The notes beneath the pieces were generated by a model. That model was given only the letters and a program-made list of their open reading frames with translations. It ran no database searches and had not been told where the DNA came from. From an uncultured Prevotella sp. (GTDB lineage Bacteria; Bacteroidota; Bacteroidia; Bacteroidales; Bacteroidaceae): 47,522 nt of DNA. Both the position numbers and the translations under genes were made by a program. Below are positions 15,179-23,729 of this stretch, one piece after another. The stretch covers positions 1 to 47,522 of the forward strand of contig CALUFN010000017.1 in the NCBI GenBank assembly GCA_944319945.1. The letters are read 5' to 3'. Position 1 is the stretch's first letter. Each line of letters opens with the position of its first letter.

Positions 15179-17218
15179 TTACCACAGCTTAAGGCGCTCG
15201 TCTTCAGGTATGTACAGCTTATCGCCGGGCTTTACTCCGTAGGCGTCATACCATGCGTTGATGTGCGGCAGCGCGCCGTTCACTCTCCATTTGCCGAGTG
15301 AGTGGGGATCCATTTTCGTGAGGTTGCGTATTTCCTCGTCGGTAATGTTTGCCGCCCATACTCCGGCGTATGCAAGGAAGAATCGCTGTTCGGGAGTAAG
15401 TCCGTCGATCGTTCCGAGCGGAGCGTCTTTCGTAGCGTTCTTAAATGCGTTGAAAGCCACTTCGAGACCTCCGTGGTCTGCAATGTTCTCGCCGAGAGTC
15501 AGTTTGCCGTTGGCATTGAGGTCTGGCAAGACCTTGATGGCCGAGAAGAAGTCGGCGTATTTCTCAGAGCGCGCGTTGAAGTTGGCGGCGTCTTCAGCCG
15601 TCCACCAGTCGGTCATGTTGCCGTTCTTGTCGTAGTGGCGGCCCTGGTCGTCGAATCCGTGCGTCATCTCGTGTCCTATCACCACGCCTATTGCGCCGTA
15701 GTTGAAGGCATCGTCGGCAGTCGGGTCGAAGAACGGCACTTGCAGTATGCCTGCGGGGAAGCAGATCTCGTTGGTTGTGGGGTTGTAGTAGGCGTTGACG
15801 GTCTGCGGTGTCATAAACCATTCCTCGCGGTCAACGGGCTTGCCCGCGCGGTAGTCGATGTCCCATTTATGCCAGTATCTGCGGCAGTTCTGCACGTTCT
15901 CGTAATACGACAAGGAGGGGTCTACCGTGAGGCCCGACATGTCTTTCCACTTGTTGGGATATCCTATCTTTACGTAGAACGAGTTGAGCTTGTCGAGAGC
16001 GGCCTTCTTTGTTTCGGCGCTCATCCAGTCTTGCTTGTTGATGCGTTCGGCGAGAGATATTTGCAGGTTCTTTACGAGCTTCTCCATGCGCTCCTTAGAC
16101 GAGGCGGGGAAGTAGCGGTCAACGTACATCTTGCCGAGAGCCTCGCCCATTTGGCCTTCCACTTGGCTCGTGGCGCGCTTCCAGCGCGGATGGTTCTCCT
16201 TGCGTCCTGAGAGCGTGCGGCCGAAGAAGTCGAAGTTGGCTTCCACCACGTCGTCGCTCAGATAGCTGGCGGCCGACAGTATGGCGTCCCATTCCATGTA
16301 AGCGCGCAGTTCGTCGGCGGTAGCTCCTGCGAGCACGGCGTCGGCACCCTTTACGAAGTCGGGCTGGCCTACCACAAGCTCCTTGCAGTAGTCAAGGTTG
16401 ATGCCCTGGGCAGTGAGCATCTTAGAGAGGCCCACGTTGGGGTAGCTGCCCTCAAACTCGTCGAGGGTTGTCTTGTTGTAGTTTGCCTCAACGTCGCGCA
16501 GCTCCGTTCTCGACTTAGACACCTTAGCCAGGGCCGTCTCCATCTTGAGTACGTTCTCCATCTTCTTCTGCGCGTCGGCATCAGAGAAGCCGAACAACTT
16601 GAACATTCTCACTACGTGTTTCTTGTAGGCGTCGCGTATGGCCGTGGTGGCAGAGTCGGTGTCAAGGTAGTATTCCTTCTGTCCGAGCACGAGTCCGCCC
16701 TGATAAATGTTGAGGATGTTCATCTTGGCGTTCTTCTCGTCGGCTCCGAAGCCTATGCCCATAGGCACGCCGTAGCCGAAGTCAGCGTATTTAAGCTGGA
16801 GCGCCCTCAGGTCGGCCACGGTCTTTGCGGCCTCCATCTCGTTTATGAGCGGCATCACTGGTTTCACGCCGTCTGCGTTGCGGCGCACGGAGTCCATGGC
16901 GAGTTTGTAGAAGTCGCTCAGTTTCTGCTCTATTGAGCCGGCGGGGTAGGTGTTCTTCTGCAGTTCGGTAAGGATCGCGTTGATGCGCTCGTTGTTGTTC
17001 TGTCCGAGCTGGTCAAAGCTGCCGAAACGCGAATAGGCTGCAGGCAGGGGGAACTTCTTCATCCATCCGCCGCAAGCGTACTGATAGAAATCGTCGGCCG
17101 GCCTAACGCTGTTGTCCAGGTTGGTCAGGTCGATGCCCGACTTCAGTTGTGCTTGTGCTCCGGCCAGTAACGGTGCCGATGCAAAAAGCACGATCGGAAT
17201 AAAATGCTTCATTTTCAT
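15179..17218 (-). CDS. M13-family zinc metallopeptidase (PepO/neprilysin-like), exported
   Basis: A 679-residue extracytoplasmic oligopeptidase. A signal peptide (about residues 1-21) precedes the long helical M13 N-domain, which starts with the typical SGIDLTNLDNSVRPADDFYQ element. The catalytic domain carries HExxH with His516, Glu517 and His520 (GHEMTHGFDDQG), and the downstream third zinc ligand motif GENIADHGG with Glu577 and Asp581. The substrate-binding NAYY motif is present near residue 475, and the C-terminal end is Trp rather than the neprilysin CxxW. Family members cut peptides below roughly 30-40 residues. Flanked by its own terminator; a low-complexity spacer separates it from the ABC-F gene. 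Confidence 0.93.
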   Translation of the reverse strand: MKMKHFIPIVLFASAPLLAGAQAQLKSGIDLTNLDNSVRPADDFYQYACGGWMKKFPLPAAYSRFGSFDQLGQNNNERINAILTELQKNTYPAGSIEQKLSDFYKLAMDSVRRNADGVKPVMPLINEMEAAKTVADLRALQLKYADFGYGVPMGIGFGADEKNAKMNILNIYQGGLVLGQKEYYLDTDSATTAIRDAYKKHVVRMFKLFGFSDADAQKKMENVLKMETALAKVSKSRTELRDVEANYNKTTLDEFEGSYPNVGLSKMLTAQGINLDYCKELVVGQPDFVKGADAVLAGATADELRAYMEWDAILSAASYLSDDVVEANFDFFGRTLSGRKENHPRWKRATSQVEGQMGEALGKMYVDRYFPASSKERMEKLVKNLQISLAERINKQDWMSAETKKAALDKLNSFYVKIGYPNKWKDMSGLTVDPSLSYYENVQNCRRYWHKWDIDYRAGKPVDREEWFMTPQTVNAYYNPTTNEICFPAGILQVPFFDPTADDAFNYGAIGVVIGHEMTHGFDDQGRHYDKNGNMTDWWTAEDAANFNARSEKYADFFSAIKVLPDLNANGKLTLGENIADHGGLEVAFNAFKNATKDAPLGTIDGLTPEQRFFLAYAGVWAANITDEEIRNLTKMDPHSLGKWRVNGALPHINAWYDAYGVKPGDKLYIPEDERLKLW

Positions 17219-17255
17219 AATTGTAATTATTATTTAAGGTGTTACGTGAGTCTTG

Positions 17256-17322
17256 TAACTCTTAATAGGCTTAACGCCGAACTTCGTTTCTTAACTCTTA
17301 ACTCTTAATTTTTAACCCTCTC
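17256..17322. repeat. low-complexity ACTCTTAA words
   Basis: The spacer between the M13 gene and the ABC-F gene holds near-repeats of AACTCTTAA(C/T). The same words recur at 26886-26950 and 36413-36445, always between genes. Confidence 0.6.
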
Positions 17323-19263
17323 CGCTTCTTCGGCCAGCCGTTCCCAGCGTTCCACTTGCTCGTCAAGCAGCCGTTTCACATCAGAGTATTCGTCTACGAG
17401 GCGTATGTCGCTTGCGTTTTCGGGCTCAGACAGCTTCATTCCGAGTTGCTTCAGTCGCTCCTCCAGTTCGGCTATTGTCTTCTCGGTTTCTTCAACGGCT
17501 TTTTCGGCCTTGCGTATCTTCTTTTGCAGCTCCTTGCGCTCCATGTAGTCGGCTTTGCCGGCCGACGGCTCGGAGTCTTGCTTCTCAGCGGCGGGCGCGT
17601 CTTGCCTTGAGGCTGTGCAGAGCAGCGCGTCTATCGAGTCGTCGGCCCGTCTGGCGTCGGCTTGCTTGCTGTTGATGAAGTCGTATATTCCGCCGAGATG
17701 CTCCCTTACGCGTCCTCCGCCGAACTCGTACACCTTGCTTACAAGTCCGTCAAGGAACTCGCGGTCGTGGCTTACGATGATGGCCGTGCCGTCAAAGGCG
17801 CGTATGGCCTCCTTCAGCACGTCCTTAGAGCGCATGTCGAGATGGTTGGTAGGCTCGTCGAGAATCAGAAGGTTGACCGGCTCCAAGAGCAGGCGTATCA
17901 TGGCCAGGCGGCTGCGTTCGCCGCCGCTGAGCACCTTGACCCTCTTCTCGGAGGCCTCGCCGCCGAACATGAAGGCTCCCAGTATGTCGTTGATGCGCAG
18001 GCGCACGTCGCCTTTGGCGGCGTCGTCTATCGTCTGGAACACGGTGAGGCCCTCGTCGAGCAGTTGTGCCTGGTTTTGCGCGAAGTAGCCTATCTGCACG
18101 TTGTGCCCTATCTTGAGCGTGCCGGTGAAGGGTATCTCGCCCATGATGCATTTCACGAGCGTAGACTTTCCTTCGCCGTTCCTGCCTACGAAGGCCACTT
18201 TCTCACCGCGCCTTATGGTCAGCGTGACGTTGCTAAACACCGTGTGCGCCCCGTAGGCCTTACCCACGCCGTCGCACGTCACGGGGTAGTCGCCGCTGCG
18301 CAGGCAGGGCGGAAACTTCAGGTGCATGGCCGAGTTGTCCACTTCGTCTACTTCTATCGGCACTATCTTCTCGAGCTGTTTTATCCTGCTCTGCACCTGC
18401 ACGGCCTTAGTGGGCTTGTAGCGGAATCGCTCTATGAAGTCCTTGATGTCGGCTATCTCCTTCTGCTGGTTCTCGTAGGCGCGCAACTGCTGCTCGCGCC
18501 GCTCGGCGCGCAGCTTTACGTACTCGTCGTATTTCACGCGGTAGTCGGTCACGCGGCCGCAGCTTATCTCGAGCGTGCGGTTGGTTACGTTGTTTATGAA
18601 GGCCCTGTCGTGGCTCACTAACACTATAGCCTTAGCGCCCGAGGCGAGCCATTGCTCGAGCCACTGTATGCTCTCTATGTCGAGATGGTTGGTAGGCTCG
18701 TCCAGCAGGAGCACGTCGGGACGCTCCAGCAGTATCTTGGCCAGCTCTATGCGCATGCGCCATCCGCCGCTGAACTCGGCCGTAGGCCTGTCTAAGTCTT
18801 CGCGCCTGAAGCCCAAACCCGTGAGCGTCCGCTCTACGTCGGCCTCGTAGCCCTCGGCGCCCATCATCATGTAGCGTTCGTGCTCGCGCGTAAACCGCTC
18901 TACCAGCGCCATATATTCGGGGCTGTCGTAGTCGGTGCGCTCGGCCAGCTCGTCGCTCATGCGGTCTACGCGCTCTTTCAGTCCGCTTACGGCGGCGAAG
19001 GCCTTGCGCGCCTCTTCACGCACGGTGGTGTCGTCTTGCAGCGTCATCACCTGCGGCAGATAGCCTATAGTGGAGCCCGCGCTTACGCTTACCGTGCCCT
19101 CGGTGGGCTTCTGCAGGCCGCAGAGAATCTTGAGCATGGTGGACTTGCCTGCGCCGTTCTTTCCGGTCAGCGCTATGCGGTCGCGCTCGTTGATGACGAA
19201 GCTGACGTCGCTGAACAGCGGCTTGGCGCCGAACTCCACCTTAAGTCTTTCTACTGAGATCAT
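17305..19263 (-). CDS. ABC-F family ATPase (Uup/EttA-like), translation factor class
   Basis: 652 residues with two nucleotide-binding domains and no membrane spans, the mark of ABC-F proteins, which act on ribosomes rather than in transport. Domain 1 has Walker A GKNGAGKS (34-41), signature EFSGG and Walker B LLLDEPTNHLD. Domain 2 has GRNGEGKS near residue 360, signature LSGGE and LILDEPTNHLD. The inter-domain arm (about 240-310) is charged and helical. The C-terminal 110 residues form a coiled coil rich in Glu/Lys, like Uup. Some ABC-F proteins protect against antibiotics, but nothing here, such as a long inter-domain arm, singles that out. Good promoter; monocistronic. Confidence 0.9.
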   Translation of the reverse strand: MISVERLKVEFGAKPLFSDVSFVINERDRIALTGKNGAGKSTMLKILCGLQKPTEGTVSVSAGSTIGYLPQVMTLQDDTTVREEARKAFAAVSGLKERVDRMSDELAERTDYDSPEYMALVERFTREHERYMMMGAEGYEADVERTLTGLGFRREDLDRPTAEFSGGWRMRIELAKILLERPDVLLLDEPTNHLDIESIQWLEQWLASGAKAIVLVSHDRAFINNVTNRTLEISCGRVTDYRVKYDEYVKLRAERREQQLRAYENQQKEIADIKDFIERFRYKPTKAVQVQSRIKQLEKIVPIEVDEVDNSAMHLKFPPCLRSGDYPVTCDGVGKAYGAHTVFSNVTLTIRRGEKVAFVGRNGEGKSTLVKCIMGEIPFTGTLKIGHNVQIGYFAQNQAQLLDEGLTVFQTIDDAAKGDVRLRINDILGAFMFGGEASEKRVKVLSGGERSRLAMIRLLLEPVNLLILDEPTNHLDMRSKDVLKEAIRAFDGTAIIVSHDREFLDGLVSKVYEFGGGRVREHLGGIYDFINSKQADARRADDSIDALLCTASRQDAPAAEKQDSEPSAGKADYMERKELQKKIRKAEKAVEETEKTIAELEERLKQLGMKLSEPENASDIRLVDEYSDVKRLLDEQVERWERLAEEAERVKN

Positions 19264-19293
19264 TCCTCTTTACGTGGTTTTCTTTCAATCGTG

Positions 19294-19301
19294 CAAAGTT
19301 A
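19294..19301 (-). promoter_or_regulatory. -7 element of the ABC-F gene
   Basis: TAACTTTG with CA on the minus strand, 31 bases before the ATG at 19263. Confidence 0.7.
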
Positions 19302-19349
19302 CTTATTTTTCCATTCATTGCAAATATTTATGCATAATAATTGTTATTG

Positions 19350-19554
19350 GGTTGTGAGGTTATTGGGTTGTGAGGTTATTGGGTTGTGGGGTTATACGGT
19401 TGTGAGGTTATTGGGTTGTGGGGTTATACGGTTATGTGGTTATACGGTTATGTGGTTATACGGTTGTGGGTTTATTGGGTTGTGAGGTTATACGGTTATG
19501 TGTTATACGGTCTTTAGGTTTTGCGGTACCCCCATAACCGTACAACCTTATACC
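19350..19554. repeat. octamer tandem array (GGTTRTNN)n with an inverted copy at its end
   Basis: From about 19350 to 19500 the sequence is a run of about 19 eight-base units of the type GGTTGTGA, GGTTATTG, GGTTATAC and GGTTATGT in changing order, nearly without interruption. It loses phase near 19500. At 19529-19554 a piece in the opposite orientation (CATAACCGTACAACCTTATAC) allows pairing with the array. Related short stretches occur near 1270, 29170, 29450, 32560 and 40020-40110. No gene is supported here on either strand. Confidence 0.85.
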
Positions 19555-19588
19555 ACAAAAAAACACATAGCTATCCTTTTGAAGCATG

Positions 19589-19654
19589 AAAGGTTACCTT
19601 TCGCGTCGTAAAAGGTGGCCTTTTGCACGCTAAAATGCCTCCTTTCGTAATACG
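19589..19654. repeat. 22-base phased palindromic array, copy B (3 units)
   Basis: Units start at 19589, 19611 and 19633. The first two have perfect AAAGG-TNN-CCTTT cores; the third reads AAATGCCTCCTTT. Confidence 0.85.
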
Positions 19655-19737
19655 TTGGCAGTCTACGTGTTATACAGTGAATGATTCGTTGCCGAAATTT
19701 AAGTTGCCTGATAATGGTTAAAAAATATTTGCAAATT

Positions 19738-19769
19738 TTTGCCCCGGTGAAATAAAATCGCTATCTTTG
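19738..19769 (+). promoter_or_regulatory. promoter of the leucine-rich-repeat gene
   Basis: TTTG (19738-19741), 20-base spacer, TATCTTTG (19762-19769): both elements match the consensus perfectly. The ATG at 20143 is about 370 bases away. Confidence 0.75.
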
Positions 19770-19776
19770 CCATGCC

Positions 19777-20142
19777 GCTTACGCTGAAGTCCCCCGGGGC
19801 GGAAGAGTGGTGGCGGATATTTATGGAAAGGCGTTTACTATGTTGACGCTTTGTTCTTGACTTATCTGAATCTGGCAGTTCGAATATCCGTCAAAGACAA
19901 GGCAACGGTAGATGTCCTATGTGGATATGTTATCCTTACGGCAAACCTTGCAGCCATTGTTGTATGGTTGCAGGTTTGCGTTGATATACATATCGGCGTG
20001 GGCTTCAGCGTTGCTCGTTCTGACGGGAAGGGCGATGCCAGAGCCTCAAAGGGTGGAATGAGCGGCAGACGGGTGCCACGCTTTTTCGTATTTGTCCGGT
20101 GAGTTTCATATACCATAATATTAACTTAAACTTAAATTTATC
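19777..20142 (+). promoter_or_regulatory. long structured 5' leader, candidate cis-acting RNA
   Basis: About 365 bases between the promoter and the ATG. It contains a strong hairpin (19941-19957 with 19964-19979, six-base loop, one bulge and one G-U pair), a small one at 19923-19935 and another palindrome near 19982-19993. Short frames exist on both strands, but composition is poor and no start has a convincing context, so I treat it as untranslated. No known riboswitch is recognisable to me. The last 30 bases are AT-rich (TTAACTTAAACTTAAATTTATC), a usual Bacteroidetes initiation region. Confidence 0.5.
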
Positions 20143-21537
20143 ATGAGAAAAGTTTTCTTTTTTAAGGGTGCTTTCGTCGCTGCCGCGTTGACTGCCGTTA
20201 CTGCGGCGCAGGCTTACGACTTTGAGTCGGGAGGCTTGTGCTACAACATTCTTTCAGCCGACGAAAAGACCGTAGAGGTGACAACCGACGGCGACGAAAC
20301 GCTTTACGACGAGCTCCAGGACGTGGTGATTCCCGAGACGGTGGCTAACGGCGGTGTGGATTACAAGGTGGTGGCCATCGGCGAGTATGCGTTTGAGTCG
20401 GCTCCGATAACGTCGGTAAGCGTTCCGTCTTCGGTTACGTCGATGGGCGTCGGGGCTTTTGAATATTGCGAAAGCCTTACTACGGTGGATCTGCCGGCAT
20501 CTTTGACTGCGATCGGCGAAACGGCGTTTTTCGGTTGCGCAAGTCTTAACTCGATAAAAATTCCGGAAACGCTGACCGCCATCGGCGACGCCGCGTTTTA
20601 CAACTGCGTGGCATTGGCCAAGTTTGACTTTCCGGAGACCCTTGAATCAATAGGGCAGAGCGCTTTTTGGGGCTGCGAAGGTTTGACGTCGGTAGTGCTT
20701 CCTAACTCCATAGATTGCATTCCTTATGACGCATTCGGCTCTTGTACGGGGCTGAAGTCGGTCGTAATCCCCAATTCGGTAGAGATTATCGAAGACGGAG
20801 CTTTCAGGGAATGTTCAAGCCTTGAGTCGGTTGAAGTGCCCGAGTCGGTGACCGAGCTGGGCTACGGCGTTTTCAGCAACTGTACGGCCTTGAAGTCGGC
20901 AAAGGTAGCGGCTCAGGTGACGGCCCTGTATGAGACGTTTGAGAATTGTACTAGCCTGAAGACGGTAGAGCTTCCGGCGACGTTGACGATACTTTCAAAG
21001 ACGTTCTTCAGCTGCTCGAGCCTGGAGGAAATCGAGCTTCCTAACACTTTGGAGGTGATAGGCGAGGCCTCTTTCTTCATGACAGGATTGAAGTCGATAG
21101 AATTGCCGGCTTCGGTAACCGACGTGGGGAGTACGTCTTTCATGCTGTGCGACAACCTTAAGTCGATACGTTGCATGTCGACTACGCCACCGTCGGCACA
21201 GAGCGACGCCTTTGACAATGCTTACTATAACGCCACTCTCTATGTGCCCGAGGGATGCAAGGGCGATTATGAGGCGCATGTTACGTGGGGACAGTTCGAT
21301 AAGATAGAAGAGATGACGGCTACGGGCGTTGACAATGCCGTATCAGCCGCAGGCGGAGACGTCTCTATTAGCACGGAAAGCGGCGTGATAGTAGTAAGCG
21401 GCGCAGCCGGCGAAGTAGGCGTTTACACGCTTGGCGGAGCGCAGGTTTACGGCGGTAAGGGCGGTCGCATTGGCGGTCTGCCGGCAGGTGTCTACGTGGT
21501 AAAGGCCGGCGGAAAGACGCAGAAGGTGGCCCTCTGA
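20143..21537 (+). CDS. BspA-like leucine-rich repeat surface protein with C-terminal sorting tail
   Basis: 464 residues. A signal peptide (basic MRK start, hydrophobic to about residue 24, AQA cleavage site) leads into about a dozen 22-24-residue repeats of the LRR_5/BspA type, with the pattern IPxTVTxIGxxAFxxCxxLxSV, from about residue 60 to 370. BspA proteins of oral and gut Bacteroidales bind fibronectin, fibrinogen or other bacteria. The end (about 395-464) is a beta-rich domain finishing in LPAGVYVVKAGGKTQKVAL, close to the tail of the large surface protein at 4735-7572, so both probably use the same outer-membrane export and anchoring route. A strong promoter lies far upstream, behind a structured leader. 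Monocistronic, closed by a very long hairpin. Confidence 0.9.
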   Translation: MRKVFFFKGAFVAAALTAVTAAQAYDFESGGLCYNILSADEKTVEVTTDGDETLYDELQDVVIPETVANGGVDYKVVAIGEYAFESAPITSVSVPSSVTSMGVGAFEYCESLTTVDLPASLTAIGETAFFGCASLNSIKIPETLTAIGDAAFYNCVALAKFDFPETLESIGQSAFWGCEGLTSVVLPNSIDCIPYDAFGSCTGLKSVVIPNSVEIIEDGAFRECSSLESVEVPESVTELGYGVFSNCTALKSAKVAAQVTALYETFENCTSLKTVELPATLTILSKTFFSCSSLEEIELPNTLEVIGEASFFMTGLKSIELPASVTDVGSTSFMLCDNLKSIRCMSTTPPSAQSDAFDNAYYNATLYVPEGCKGDYEAHVTWGQFDKIEEMTATGVDNAVSAAGGDVSISTESGVIVVSGAAGEVGVYTLGGAQVYGGKGGRIGGLPAGVYVVKAGGKTQKVAL

Positions 21538-21547
21538 CTTAGGATAA

Positions 21548-21635
21548 AGTGAAGAGTGGAAAGCGAAGACTCACAATGCGGCATGAACGTTTTTAAGCAT
21601 TGTGAGTCTTCGCTTTTCACTTTTCACTCTTCACT
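21548..21635. terminator. very long hairpin, bidirectional terminator
   Basis: A perfect 19-base stem (21561-21579 with 21597-21615) is flanked by a second perfect 11-base pairing (21548-21558 with 21625-21635). It lies between the convergent leucine-rich-repeat gene and the DUF4252 gene and probably serves both. Loop: T-rich. Confidence 0.8.
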
Positions 21636-21649
21636 TTCTTAATTAACTT

Positions 21650-22096
21650 TCATTGTTCGGTTATCTTCCTGATATCGTCTACGGTGAGTTTGCCGGTCAG
21701 CACGATGACGCTTGTTTCGTCTTCTTCAACGTTAAGAAGCACGTATTGATTCCTGCCGCCTGCAAACTGCTTCATGTAGATACTGTTATGCTCGTCGGCT
21801 TCGTTGACGTTCATCAGGCTTTCGTATTTCTCTTTGGCGATTATGTTCAGGCATCCCTTCTTCAGCATATTGGCTGCAGCCTTAGTCTCAGAGTTGAATA
21901 TCTGGATGTTGTCGAGCTTTTTCGCCATGGGGCCGAGGTTGAATCCTGCGCAGCTCACGTCCATGCCGAGCAAAGCGTTGGATATGAAGACGGATGTTAT
22001 GCCTTTCACGTTGTTAAACTTGTTTTTAAACGACTCTTGCGCAGGTGCTCCGAGCGTCATCAGCGCCGTCAGTAATAATAATATCAGCTTTTTCAT
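21650..22096 (-). CDS. DUF4252 protein, second copy of the ECF-sigma locus
   Basis: 148 residues, exported: signal peptide of about 20 residues (Lys-Lys, Leu-rich, APAQ). The mature part has the DUF4252 plan, including VFISNALLGM, a Lys/Glu central helix and a C-terminal strand with VIVLTGKLTVDDIRKI. No function is established for the family as far as I know. Its start overlaps the stop of the putative anti-sigma gene by four bases (ATGA type), which argues for translational coupling. A related protein lies at 23142-23612 at the other end of the same locus. Confidence 0.82.
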   Translation of the reverse strand: MKKLILLLLTALMTLGAPAQESFKNKFNNVKGITSVFISNALLGMDVSCAGFNLGPMAKKLDNIQIFNSETKAAANMLKKGCLNIIAKEKYESLMNVNEADEHNSIYMKQFAGGRNQYVLLNVEEDETSVIVLTGKLTVDDIRKITEQ

Positions 22097-22632
22097 TGTT
22101 TATCGGTATTTATGAGCCTTAGGCATTTGTCTATGCTCTTGTTTATTTCCTTAGTTTTTTTACGGGCTTCTTCCATCTTGTCGAAGCCTTTGTTGAGAGT
22201 GTTTGAAAACTCGGTCAATGCCGTTCGTGCTTGCGCGAGCTTGGCCCGGTCGGCTGCGTTTACGGGATTGCGACTGTGCAGGTATGCTCCGAGTAACGCC
22301 ACGGCAGCCACGCTTGCCGCCATTCCGCAGGAGCGGCAAAGGCGTGCGGTCAGCGTAGGCTTGGGCGCAGGTCCGCGTTCGGGCCGCATCTCAGGCTCTG
22401 TCGTGGCTTGGCTCCATGAGTCTATGCGCTCTTCCATGCGGCGTTCGAGTCCTTCGGGCACGCCGGCCGCTTTGCCGCAGCCGTGCAGCGCGATGAAGAA
22501 GTCTCTGTCGGCGGCCATGTTTTCGGGCACGTCGCCGCTGCTGAAGTAGCGCAGCAGCATGTCTTCCTCTCGCTCGTCGGTCAGCCCTTCGTAATATTTT
22601 GACATCAGCCTGTCAATATCCTTTTCTGTCAT
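22093..22632 (-). CDS. probable membrane-anchored anti-sigma factor
   Basis: 179 residues. The N-terminal 65 residues are acidic and helical (MTEKDIDRLMSKYYEGLTDEREED), similar in style to anti-sigma N-domains of Bacteroidetes. One membrane span lies near residues 105-120 (GMAASVAAVALLGAYL), and the C-terminal 55 residues are a Lys/Glu coiled-coil-like stretch on the other side. I infer the anti-sigma role from the order, because the gene overlaps the sigma factor by 20 bases and has the right topology; there is no definitive motif, and the zinc-binding HxxxCxxC of ZAS domains is absent. Confidence 0.68.
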   Translation of the reverse strand: MTEKDIDRLMSKYYEGLTDEREEDMLLRYFSSGDVPENMAADRDFFIALHGCGKAAGVPEGLERRMEERIDSWSQATTEPEMRPERGPAPKPTLTARLCRSCGMAASVAAVALLGAYLHSRNPVNAADRAKLAQARTALTEFSNTLNKGFDKMEEARKKTKEINKSIDKCLRLINTDKQ

Positions 22633-23131
22633 AGTTTCTTATTGCGTTGAATTGTTCCCTTAATTTGTTTCTCGCCCTTTTCAGCGTTACCCTTATATTA
22701 GTCATGGCCATGCCCGTAGAGCGGCTTATCTCGTCGTAGGTCAGCCCCTCTACGTCGCGCATGGTCACTATCTGCTGTTGCCGTTCGGGCAGACGGTCTA
22801 TGCAGCGTCTCATTATGTCTGCATGGTTTTTGTGCTCAGTTTCGGCTTCTATGTTCGTGCGTGAGGATATTTGCACGCAGTCGTTTTGTCCGTTGGCGAT
22901 GTCTATGCGTTTGCGCCTTTGCCTGTCGTGGCAGATGTTTCTCGTCAGCGTCACGCAGTAGGCTTCGGTGTTGTCCATGTCGGGCAGAGCGTCGCGCTTG
23001 GTCCAAAGTTTCAGGTAAGCGTCTTGCACGGCGTCTTCAGCCTCTTGTGCGTTGCGTGTCAGGCGGAGGGCTGCTCCGTACATGCTGCGGCTGAACGGTA
23101 GGAACTGCTGTTTAAACTCTTCGCCCGTCAT
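22613..23131 (-). CDS. ECF-type RNA polymerase sigma factor
   Basis: 172 residues with the two conserved sigma-70 regions. Region 2 spans about residues 10-80 (LRLTRNAQEAEDAVQDAYLKLW), recognising the -10, and region 4 about 105-165 (LPERQQQIVTMRDVEGLTYDEISRSTGM), recognising the -35 through a helix-turn-helix. No C-terminal extension. It is transcribed with the downstream anti-sigma gene, overlapping by 20 bases, and is preceded by the DUF4252 gene, ten bases away. So this is a DUF4252-sigma-anti-sigma-DUF4252 operon, a typical Bacteroidetes design in which the exported partners may report envelope state. Confidence 0.92.
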   Translation of the reverse strand: MTGEEFKQQFLPFSRSMYGAALRLTRNAQEAEDAVQDAYLKLWTKRDALPDMDNTEAYCVTLTRNICHDRQRRKRIDIANGQNDCVQISSRTNIEAETEHKNHADIMRRCIDRLPERQQQIVTMRDVEGLTYDEISRSTGMAMTNIRVTLKRARNKLREQFNAIRNYDRKGY

Positions 23132-23141
23132 CAGCGTATTT

Positions 23142-23612
23142 TCACTTTAAGTTTATCGTTTTCTCGTTGATGAGTTGGCCGATCTTGTTGCTTGGAATGT
23201 CGCATGTCATGTACACCAGTATGCAGTCGTCCTCGTCTGTCACGGTGATGAATAGTTCTTTTATCGTTTCATCGTCAATGTGTCCGTACACTTTTACGTT
23301 GTCGCTGTCGTCGAATACCGTTGTTATCGGCGCGTAGCTGTCTTTGTCCAGCTCGTCCGTGCTGCCGTTGAAAACGTCGTTTGCCGACTTGCCTGCGTCT
23401 TCAAGCATGAGCACGCACCCGTCTTTCACTCCTTTTAGGATCTCGGCCGCTCCGCCTGCGTAGCCCATGTTTTGGGCTATCATTTGCCCGTCGAAGCGTA
23501 TTTCCTGAGCTCCTGTGGCATTCTTGATGCCGTTTATCACTTCTTCCGCCGTCTTGGCGAAACCTGCGTGGCATGTCAACGCCGTCATGATGAGAATAAA
23601 TAGCTTTTTCAT
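23142..23612 (-). CDS. DUF4252 protein, first copy of the ECF-sigma locus
   Basis: 156 residues with a signal peptide (MKKLFILIMTALTCHAGFA). The mature domain carries the DUF4252 features: a Gly/Ala-rich segment, an acidic middle with repeated DDS/DDE pairs, and the closing strand ILVYMTCDIPSNKIGQLI. It is the first gene of the four-gene operon, ten bases ahead of the ECF sigma factor. No clear TAnnTTTG promoter is visible upstream; the nearest candidate reads GGCCTTTG, so the operon may be self-regulated by its own sigma factor (inference). Confidence 0.82.
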   Translation of the reverse strand: MKKLFILIMTALTCHAGFAKTAEEVINGIKNATGAQEIRFDGQMIAQNMGYAGGAAEILKGVKDGCVLMLEDAGKSANDVFNGSTDELDKDSYAPITTVFDDSDNVKVYGHIDDETIKELFITVTDEDDCILVYMTCDIPSNKIGQLINEKTINLK

Positions 23613-23729
23613 AATTGTCTGATTTTGTTGTCGTTGATTTTAATTCAAAGGCCTTTTATTCTTTCAGACGTATGTTGTTGGAATTTTGTTACACGCAAAT
23701 GCGTGTTTTTTACAAAAGCTAAGAGCGGA

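Noticed and set aside
19291-20102. Reading frames of 64 and 83 codons in the repeat/leader region
   Set aside because: One is a translation of the octamer array and the other covers the structured leader; neither has protein-like composition or a start context.
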